Origin: Lineus longissimus
Taxonomy: Eukaryota; Nemertea; Pilidiophora; Heteronemertea; Lineidae
DNA length: 64,000 bases
Reading direction: 5' to 3'
Assembly (NCBI RefSeq): GCF_910592395.1
Contig: NC_088315.1
Span: 14,865,808-14,929,807 of the forward strand
Below, piece after piece: positions 35,079-44,104 of this stretch. A model generated the notes under the pieces. The model was given only the letters and a program-made list of their open reading frames with translations, did no database searches and was not told the DNA's origin. The position numbers were made by a program, and so were the translations under genes. Each line of letters starts with the position of its first letter. Positions within the stretch are counted from its first letter, which is position 1.

Positions 35079-35322
35079 CATTTCGCCTACACCCGTTTCG
35101 CCTACACCCATTTCGCCTACAAAATTTACCCATTTCGCCTACTCACCATTTCGCCTACTCACCATTTCGCCTACACCCATTTCGCCTACACCCATTTCGC
35201 CTATTCACCATTTCGCATATTACCCATTTCGCCTACTCACCATTTCGCCTACTCACCATTTCGCCAACACCCATTTCGCCTATTCACCATTTCGCCTATT
35301 ACCCATTTCGCCTACATCATTT
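35079..35322. repeat. Left subterminal array of the MULE
   Basis: About 16 tandem units of the form catttcgcctactcac or catttcgcctacaccc. Such arrays usually serve as multiple transposase-binding sites. They also create spurious frames (HFAYTHFAYS). Confidence 0.9.
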
Positions 35323-36086
35323 CAAATGTTTTATGATAGTGACTTCAAATTCAAAAGATGTTTCAGCCTTCTAGTCTAATTTGAAATGTCTATTGGTGCC
35401 AGAATTTTGTAATGCTTTTAGAAAGATGCAGTTTATCCAACTAAATACCAACTAAATACTATCAGACGAACTGAGTCGGGCCATGAGTAGGGTCATGAGC
35501 TTGATAATCTGACAGCGATGAAAATGGCTTTCATATTCTGGATGCATTTTGTGTATTGTAAGAACACTTGCCAGCATTGAGTTACGGTAAGTGTTAGTTT
35601 GAGCAAAACATCACAAAGAAACACACTCAGTGTATAATAATCAATTATGCATGTTTATTGGTTAGATTAATTGGTTTACTACTAATTGGTTTAATGTTAA
35701 TTATTAAATTACAAAGTGATTACAAAGTGATTTAGCTGAATATACAGGTATCTCTTCCTCACAGCTTTCATAAATAGTTCAAGTATTAAACATTGCATAT
35801 AATAGGATTCACTTGCATGTGTTTTTAAGGAATTCATTAAGTTTGATGTATTGTCTCAGCCTGAAGTGAACTCAGTTGTGGGTGAACACAGTAACGTGGC
35901 TTCAGGAACAATCTTGTCATTGAATGGACTCGATGGCTTCTTGCAACTGATTCTTGCAGAATATTTGAGCATTTTGAGATGGGATTTGTCTGTATTCATG
36001 GCTTCTTCATGGAGTGTATAAATTAGCTCAGGGCCAGGGCTGCTCATTTCCAGCAAAACCTTTGCAGTGTACACGGTATAGAGACA

Positions 36087-37639
36087 ATGGAAGACCAGGA
36101 AATTACTTTTGTTCCAACAAATAGGGGTGGACAACATCTTGTACACCAAAATTTCAAATTCCGATTGAACAGACGCTCACCTGAAGGAAAGCGATATTGG
36201 AAATGTACATTGGAAAATTGTCCAGCAAAAGCAGCTACAGATGAAAATGATAGGTAAGGCAATTTCAGAGGTGTTCGGATTTAAATATCTGATTTGCTGT
36301 CTCTCACTTTTACATCAATAATACAATTAAAAGAAATGTTTCACATTTACATTAATAATTTGTTAATAATTTTGCTCACCCAACCATCAATTTCTATAAT
36401 TTCAGGTTAACCAAAGTCACTGCTCACAATCATGCTCCAATACCAGGAAAACTAGCCGCTGAAAAAATTTGCCGTGGTATAAAACGAAGGGCAGCAGAGG
36501 GCGTCGACCCAGTCCCACGCATATACCAGGATGTAGTGTTCAATGCTGCAAATGATGGGGAACTCAATGATGCCACGTATGCCCATTTGCCGAACTTGAA
36601 GGGGATCCAGTCGTCCGCATACCGCTCCAGAAGGAAACGTCTGCCTTTGCTACCACAGTCACGAGAAGATATAGTACTCGAAGGGGAGTGGGCTGAAACT
36701 GCAGATGGCAGAGACTTTGTGCTTGCTAATGACGGAGCAGCCGATAAACTGTTGATCTTTGGATCTATAGAAGGACTTTCTAAAATCGCCCATGCCGGCA
36801 CTTTGTACATGGATGGTACCTTTTACTCGTCTCCAAACTTGTTTGCCCAATTGTACACTGTGCACGCTAAATCTTATGGACAAATGTTCCCGCTCGCATA
36901 TGGATTGTTCCCAGACAGGAGGCAAGGCACTTATGAGCGATTTCTTCGTTTAATCGGTGATGCAGCAGTTCAGAACAATCTCGACTTCGATCCGCAAACA
37001 GTCATGGTTGATTACGAGATGGGAGCTATTCGAGCAGTTGAATCTGTCCTTCCAAACACACAAGTAAAGGGTTGTCTATTTCATTACGGACAGGCAATCA
37101 ACAGATGCGTTCAGCGGATCGGTTTGCAAGCAGAATACCATGATGCCCAGCCTGACGACAGACTGAAAAAATGGATTCGAAGGACTGCAACCCTCCCACT
37201 TGTTCCAATTGACCGAGTCAATGATGTATGGAATGAAACAATGAACAATGCCCCGAACATTCCACAAGCGAACGAATTCCGCGATTACGTCAATAGGAAC
37301 TGGATGAACGCTGACGCAAGGTACAGCCGGAATATTTGGAACCAATATGATCGCCTAGACGAGGCGAGAACAAACAACGCTGTTGAGGGGTGGCATCACA
37401 AACTGAACCAATATGTAGGCAAGGCCCACCCAAATCTTTTTGAACTTTTGCAATTTCTGAAGAAGGAGGAACTTTATCAGCGCTCCGAACTTCACAGGCT
37501 AGAAGCTGGTGGCCGTCCTAATCCAAGGAGACTGACATATATCCGTCTTGATCAGAGGCTCCAGAGGCTTAAAATGCAGCTTGAAAACCGCCAACGAGAC
37601 ATCATGGGTTACGTCGATGCTGTTAGGCATATCATATGA
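36087..37639 (+). CDS. MULE transposase with N-terminal FLYWCH zinc finger
   Basis: Two exons (36087-36253 and 36406-37639) join at GTAAGG/ttcag in phase 2, giving 466 residues. The FLYWCH finger spans residues 8-68: GGQHLVHQNFKF, then YWKCTLENCPAKA, then AHNHAP. The MULE catalytic domain follows, with the first Asp in GTLYMDGTFYSSP, the second in VMVDYEMGAIRAVES, the CLFHYGQA metal-site motif and the Glu in ARTNNAVEGWHHKLNQY. No stop or frameshift is present. The enzyme would bind the subterminal catttcgcctac arrays through the finger and cut the TIRs. The ATG at 36087 is chosen because the finger starts right after it. Confidence 0.9.
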
Positions 37640-38021
37640 ACAAGACATTGTGTCATGGACCTGTGTGTAGACTGTTTGAGCATTGGACCAAATAATAAAC
37701 TTGAGATAGATCATACTAATAATTTGTTTTCTTTCTTGATCACGACCCTGTAATGACCATTTGTAAAGCCAAGCTCCACAATGAAGATACCCTGTAGGGC
37801 AGCGCTTGGTTGTACCAAGATGTAAAAAAACAGACCAAGACTCTTGGGTTCTTCACTTACAAATATTCATAATTGAAATGATGAAAAGCCCCCCCCCCTC
37901 GCCTTTATAACCCCTTGAAAATGGAAGTACTAGTATGTCGGCAATTGACCCGAACACATCAATATCTACATGTTGAAGAGTGACCTTCCCTCCCCCCACC
38001 CCCAATTAAGTGAAGTGAAGA

Positions 38022-38441
38022 GAGACAAGACCACCATAGAATATTTATAGGTTGGAGGTTCCAGACCTATCAATTAGACGCGAGTGTGTTTTCAACTGTC
38101 GAGTGCTTATTTGGAGAGGTATTGGAAAGATATTTGGTATGGCAAGTCTACAGATAAAAATAAATTTTTTGATGAAAAAATAAATTTTGATATTTGGTAA
38201 TTTGACAATAAGGGGCGTGTTTTGAGATTTGGCTGAAAACAGTGGAAATATCATTTGTCCAATTTGAAGAAAAAAATTCGTGGACAACCACCAGTTTTAA
38301 TAAAATTTCACCATTTACTCGCCTGACTGTCTGGAATGTCATATCCAAATTTCAGATTCACAACCCGAAGCATTGCGAGGCGGTCGAACTGTGACAATTT
38401 AACTGCAAAAAGGCTTAAAAAATCAATGGTGGTCTTGTCTC
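38022..38441. mobile_element. 420-bp MITE, copy B, nested in the MULE
   Basis: It is collinear with copy A (3056-3499), has the same gagacaagaccac ends, and is flanked by direct aaga (38018-38021 and 38442-38445). It lies in the non-coding 3' part of the MULE, so the transposase frame is not harmed. Confidence 0.9.
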
Positions 38442-38575
38442 AAGAGGCCGGGTTGGAATGATAAAGTATGGTAAAGTTTAACTGGGAAATATACCATAAT
38501 ATAAAGGAAAAAAACCAAGCTCAACAATTCGTAAAATTGTTCAAATGTCCAGCGCACACCACTCTTTTCCTTTTT

Positions 38576-38790
38576 AGTAGGCGAAATGGTGAGTAGGCGA
38601 AATGGTGAGTAGGCGAAATGGTGTGTAGGCGAAATGGTGAATAGGCGAAGTGGGTGTAGGCGAAATGGTGAGTAGGCGAAATGGGTGTAGGCGAAATGGG
38701 GGTAGGCGAAATGGGGGTAGGCGAAATGGGTAATAGGCGAAATGGGTGTAGGCGAAATGGGTGTAGGCGAAATGGGTGTAGGCGAAATGG
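38576..38790. repeat. Right subterminal array of the MULE
   Basis: About 14 units of gtaggcgaaatggtga or gtaggcgaaatgggt, the reverse of the left array. Confidence 0.9.
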
Positions 38791-39603
38791 GGATACACCA
38801 TGAAAAGTGCTGTTTTGATGGGGAAAAATAGGGTTTTTAAACCAAATAGCCGGGCACCGATCTTCCAAAATTAGCGATGGTTTCAAAACAGTCTCCCAGA
38901 TATGGGGCAATCTCTTCATTATCATAATGGGATTTGGAGTCATGTTTACAGATTTTACAAGTTCGAGACCTGTAATACCTAAAACTCGCATAGATCCCCA
39001 TAGATCCCCTCTATTTGTCGAGTTAGCGCCCCTGTAAGATCATGCATTTTCGGACACTAGAACGAAATCTTCCTGTGGATATCGCGGTTTCGGTGATGAT
39101 TTAAGGAGAAATTGACTGTTCTTAGAGTTGTATGGGACAGAAATGAGTTCATACTTCATGAATACATGAATATATTATGATATGGGCGGGCTTCTAAGTC
39201 AAAACAATAACAAACTCAACTGCATCTCTACTGTAAATTGCGTAGTGCATTGCCTAGTGTATTTCGTAGTGTATTTTAGCGGAGACATTATTTCCGCACC
39301 AGGCCACGCCAAACGTCTTTTTTATTCGTGGAAGTTAATCTGCTCTGTAAATTTTATTTTACACAGGAAGAATCCATACTAGGTATTGCAATATTTCATG
39401 GCTATTGGTGTTTTTGTGTACAGGAGCGCACCAGACAGTGAAACGTGGAGATGTGTTCAGTGCTGGTGCTGTCAGTAGACTGAATCTGATTGGCCATAGC
39501 GATCGCTAATATGGGTCGGGATCACGTGATGTGACGTCACCGCGGTATCCTCCTTGTGTGACGATCATGTGCATAAATGAGGTCAGAATTGCATATTCAG
39601 AAC

Positions 39604-39800
39604 CGCGGTCTTAGGTTGGTGTAGCTAATTTATAACAGTGATGTACACATATTTTAGTGCTTGATTTCGTCACTAGCTTTTGAACACACGACTGGCTGCT
39701 CTGCTGCCCATATATTGTTTAAGTATTAATAGATTATCATCACATGTACTTCTGTAAAGATACCGATGTAACGTTTTTGAGTGTGTCTGTTTGAGAGTGT
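39604..39800. repeat. Diverged repeat unit, second copy
   Basis: Aligns with 34072-34320: gtcttaggttggtgtagcta, aacagtgatgta, cttgatttcgt, ggctgctctg, catgtact and ccg[ag]tgtaa in the same order. Confidence 0.55.
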
Positions 39801-40199
39801 TATCCCTCATTGGTTGGCCTGGGTAACGCTGCAACACAGATTGACACGTTTTTATCTGTCTCTGTTTTGAAAGTTGTATCAACAATATACAAAATACCGA
39901 AGTTTCAGCATATGCGGCATCCGGTTCTACCACGGCAGCAAAACTTTTATGATCACCTGACCCCTCGTAGCAATACAATAGCAATTTAGTACATGTATAT
40001 CTTCATGTATCCCAGTCAGTTAAAGAGGACTATAGGCAGACGCAGGGAGGTTAAATTTCCATCTTCAGATGACTTATATACAGTAAGGAGGCATTGGGTC
40101 ATGTTAGATTCGGCACTAAATATCCTCGTATTAGCGTGAACACTTTTGATGCACTGTGACACAGGGAGACCCCTATTGGCGTAACTTTGTAAAACTTCG

Positions 40200-41850
40200 T
40201 GTATCTTTATTTTTGCCTACCGAACTATTGCATATTGAGTCCCTTTAAGTTTTTGTTGAATAATTGAGTAGTTAGTAATTGAGTATATTAAATTTGAGTA
40301 GAATGTCATCAGAAAAGAGAACTTGTGCTCTTTGTTAAGAGACTTGAATTATGTGAAAGATTATTTAAGGAAAAAAACAGATCGATTCATTCCTGACTTT
40401 ACAGGAAACGTTCCAGCAATAGAAAACTGGTAAATTTGGCGGAGAGATGCAGGGGCAGTAAATAGCAACAACAATGGAATCTATATCATAATACTATAAG
40501 GCGGCTCGATAAAGTGCCATTTGGGGGTAGTGTTTCGTCTCGAAATTTTGCACGTTTGCAGGTGATATGTTACCCTGATGCAACGTCATGTTTATTTTCG
40601 GAAATTTACTTCAGCGGAGCAGTAATGAGGGATTTTTAATCGGACACTGTCAATTCTCCTTACCACTCACAGAAGCCAAGTCATTGCTGTTTAGTTATGC
40701 AGGGGCGTAATCAATCACCTGCACTCCCTGTGGGGTGGCTAACATTACCTGTTGAACAGCTGGCTGTAGGGGGATGATTGGAACAGCCTGTACCTGTTGA
40801 CCTGCTGAACTAAGGTTAATGTTATTTTCAATCCACGATTGCAGGTCACATGATGTTCGAGATTTCGCGGGGAAAGAAATTGTTAACAAACGTATGTGTG
40901 CAGTTCAAATGTAAACAAAAATGTATTTTTGGTACTTTCGGTTGCTGGACTTGGGTTTTCCCGCAGTAAGGAGCTGGGGTCAAATTGGTGGTCTATTGTT
41001 TATGGGTGCTGTGTTAGACAGAGCTAGCCCTTGATAATGAAGGTTACCATGGTATGTTTATGTGCTCACCACAGCTTTCAATACTTGATCTGAAGAGGCG
41101 CGCTGAACCTGAAATGGCCTTATCAAGGAGCTGCTCACGGTGCTGAACTTCTAGCTTGCCTGTCGACTAAGTGCCTTGTCCGAGACCTGGCTACATATAG
41201 GAGGAGCACGCATTTAAAAGTTATAGTAGTGATAGTGCAATTGGTTCGAGCCATTTGGAGGCCGACATGTGAAGGCCTATCTGGGTACTCCTTCTTCTCC
41301 GTATAAAAAGGGGCATTGCTGACTAAGAAACGAGGCATTGCCTCATCATCTCTATCGGACCAACTGATATACTTTTATATGCACGCATACAGCACGCCAC
41401 AGCTATAGGTCCGAGTCTGTGGAGAAATGGTTGGTTTAATTTGTCTCTTCGATATGGCTCCTTTGATATTGCATTAGATTTTCATTGCAATTCAATCTAT
41501 TCAAGGTATAGCTCATTTGAACCTGCCTGCGCCACGGGTACAATGATAGTATTATATATACATGTACTAGTATATCCGAGTCAGTTTTAGTAGAAGTTTA
41601 TAGTTGAGTAGTTGGTAAGAATTTATAATTGCGCAGAATTCTTTCGTTGCCATTTATTGAGACAGGCCGATGTGATGAGTTTGATGATATGTTTACCACT
41701 GTCCGTGTCCTCGTGGTTGCTGCTGATGTGAAAGTGTAAGAAAGGAGAATTTTTGTTTGACTGGAAAGAGGCAAAATAGTTTAGAAAGGGAAACAGATTG
41801 ATTCTTTCTCTTGATCATACAAGAACATTCCAGCAAACGATGCGTTTGTT
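40200..41850. repeat. Two diverged copies of an AT-rich unit
   Basis: 40230-40430 and 41580-41850 share words in order: ttgagtagttagtaa/ttgagtagttggtaa, aacagatcgattcatt/aacagattgattcttt and aacgttccagcaa/aacattccagcaa. A TATA-like sequence (TATAAAAAG) lies at 41302-41310 upstream of the second copy, but no gene was recognised. Confidence 0.4.
40695..40889 (-). CDS. Possible 3' exon of a Gln/Val/Pro-rich protein
   Basis: A minus-strand frame ends QPAVQQVMLATPQGVQVIDY-APA at TAA 40695. An acceptor-like ccttagttcagcag sits just before GQQVQAVPIIPLQPAVQQ (near 40800). Composition resembles transcription-factor activation regions. No upstream exon was identified, and it lies in repeat-rich DNA. 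Confidence 0.25.
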   Translation of the reverse strand: MLTISFPAKSRTSCDLQSWIENNINLSSAGQQVQAVPIIPLQPAVQQVMLATPQGVQVIDYAPA

Positions 41851-42694
41851 CTATGCTCAACTGCATTGGCTGGCTTTTTTGGTTTGTATGTGAGCACTGG
41901 TCTTACCGTGACACTTGGTAGATGACCGGATTTGAGGTTGACTCGTCGGGTCGGGCGTTTTTAAAAAGTGGTCGTAAGTTAAACAGTCCAGTCACAGTAT
42001 TTGATAAATGCCAGTGGTCATTTTCCATTGCCGAGTCAAATACGTCGAATTCACATTAGAATAAATCCATCGCCTGTCAAAGTCGCACGATTTACCACTG
42101 CTGCAGTGGAAACCGAGCTTTTGTAACAGCTAGGCGCTTTAGATAATAGAATTCCTGTATTAAACAATCTTGTCGTCTTCCTCATTAACGTTTAGGGGTG
42201 CAATGCCTTGCTATACCCGGGACACAGGACTGAAATTCAAGCGTTTTCCGAGGCCGCACACAGGCTCGATGTACAGCGGAGAGTAGCTATTCCAATTGGT
42301 TATATGTGGCAAGCCATGAGGAGGATCAGGATGACGAAATGTACTGCCCGGGAGTCTAGGCCATGAATGAAATTGTGTACTCCCAGTAGACATCTGGCAT
42401 GTTCGAGTCGAACAGGCATCACATGCACTGGCTTGTCGACCAGATTCTGTCCAAACTAGGTCCAGACCTGAATAAAATACATGTGTAGAAGTAGAATATC
42501 TCCCCCTGGAAAAAGTGCCCGGCCCTAACAGCGGTCAACAAACAGTTTCCTTATGGCCCTTGTTGAGTAAAGTGGTTTCTCCTTCTGAATTTGATTAACA
42601 ACTGCAATCATTTTGTCATCGTTACGTTGCGATGAGTCTGATAGGAGCCGCCAGATAAAGTTCAGATTACCTTGATTCCCACCAACTTGAAGAA

Positions 42695-42850
42695 TACAGT
42701 TTTAAAATTAAGTGGTAAAAATAACTATTTATTAGGAAATTTTAACTAATGTTGGTGGTCGCTATTGTATCCACTAAAAAAAACAGTTATATAACAGCGA
42801 AGAAAAATAGTAAAATCTTAACCAATAATTTGTTTTTTTTTACTACTTTT
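42695..42850. repeat. AT-rich inverted-repeat arm
   Basis: The stretch with ttttaaaattaagtggtaaa and attttaactaatgttggtgg resembles, in reverse, 52200-52312 (cattagttaaaattgactac, cttaattttaa), and partly 43865-43915 (agccaaaataactattttt). These look like arms of one MITE family. Confidence 0.4.
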
Positions 42851-43845
42851 TAGCTCACCTCTAGGGAGCCTATACGATACCGTGGCATCCGGCGTCCGGC
42901 GTCGTCCGTCAGGGGATGCACGTTTCGTCACCACTAGGGCGAGATGGCTAAAACTTGGTGTGATGGTAGCTTTGGGCAATATGCCGAGATTGTTTTTCTT
43001 TTTCGCGATATGACCTACTTTTTGGCCTCCAGGCGGCCATCTTGGAAATTGTTTTTTTGCCTTTTTGAAGCTAATGGTTGTAAGTAGAGTGACGAAACTT
43101 TTACGGTGGGTGTATCTAATAAGGCTCAATGACATATCACCCGGGTTTTTTATTTGACGTACTTTTCAAGGTCACACAGGTCTAAGTTCCCTAAATCACC
43201 GATAGGTGGCACGTTTCGTTTCTATTTGAGCTAGAAGGTTCTAAACTTGTGAGGACATGTATCTAGGGACCCTCTATTCTACCCCGAAAATTCGTTTCAC
43301 TCAGACTTCAAATATGGCCACCAGGCGGCCATCTTAAAAAATTAAACAAAGTCGGATTACAACCAAATTTCATGTGATTGTGTATCTATGTACTCTCTAC
43401 AACATCCCCGATTTTCAGTCAAATCCATCCACCAATATGGCAGCCAGGCGGCCATCTTGAAAATTATACAAAGTCCTATTACTCCGAAACTAATAATAAT
43501 AGGATTGCAACCAAACTTCATGTGATTTATGCATTGATGTACTCATATCAATATCCCAAATTTTTAGTCAAATTGCATGACAAATATCCAACGAAGTCCT
43601 ATTACTCCTAAACTGTTGAACAGATGTCAACCCATTTCCATGTGACATGTGCATTCTTCAATAACCCTGAAATTCAGCCAACTTTATAAACAAAATGCTC
43701 CCTTTAGATGGTACCGGTAATTTTCTTTTGTGCCATTGAGCCGAGAAGAATAATATTATTCAATCAAAACTGGTGAAACTAGCCAGAAACTGTTCTCCCC
43801 ATTTCCAATGCAAATTACATGCATTACAATACCTGAGGTGAGCAC
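42851..43845. repeat. About 1-kb interspersed repeat, tagctcacct ... aggtgagca
   Basis: It begins tagctcacctctagggagcc and ends acctgaggtgagca, so the ends form a short inverted repeat. Inside, ccaggcggccatctt recurs at about 43030, 43321 and 43445. It has no ORF. A shorter relative lies at 59058-59300 (ttagctcagctgactaagtc, ggcgtccgtctgtcc). Confidence 0.6.
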
Positions 43846-44104
43846 ATGGTCCCTGGACCATTTCATTTAACTACTAAAGTTAGTAAATCAGCCAAAATAA
43901 CTATTTTTCGTAGTAAGCTGAATATGTTTTGGTTCCACTGTATTTTCCGCTATTTATTTGTGGTGGCAACGATGATGATAACAAAGCAGTAGTTTTGTCA
44001 ATATCTCGATTCCATTTCATGTCCATTGATCAGATTCTGCTACGCCTTTCAAATCCAATGATCAAACCAATGAGAAATAATTGATGTAGGCAATATAGGC
44101 CGTC

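Larger units (their letters stand above)
35069..38799. mobile_element. Autonomous FLYWCH-MULE transposon, apparently intact
   Basis: It is 3,731 bp long with ends ggttcatccccatttcgcct and the diverged reverse (ggtgtatccccatttcgcct). An 8-bp duplication atgaaaag flanks it (35061-35068 and 38800-38807). The uninterrupted target is seen in MITE copy I at about 13140-13160. It carries an intact transposase and inverted subterminal arrays of a 15-16-bp unit. A 420-bp MITE lies in its 3' non-coding part. Confidence 0.9.
34872..39556. mobile_element. MULE-type MITE, copy II, split by an autonomous MULE
   Basis: The ends match copy I (caaggaggataccgcggtga and its reverse). A perfect 9-bp duplication tgtgacgat flanks it (34863-34871 and 39557-39565). 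Removing the MULE and one 8-bp duplication leaves 946 bp, collinear with the 953-bp copy I in reverse orientation. Confidence 0.9.

Noticed and set aside
35054-35374. CRISPR-like array of regularly spaced catttcgcctac units
   Set aside because: There are no unique spacers; the array is inverted at the other end of a MULE and matches subterminal repeats.
41302-41310. TATAAAAAG as a second promoter
   Set aside because: No exon, donor or ORF follows that I can support, and it sits in repeat-like DNA.
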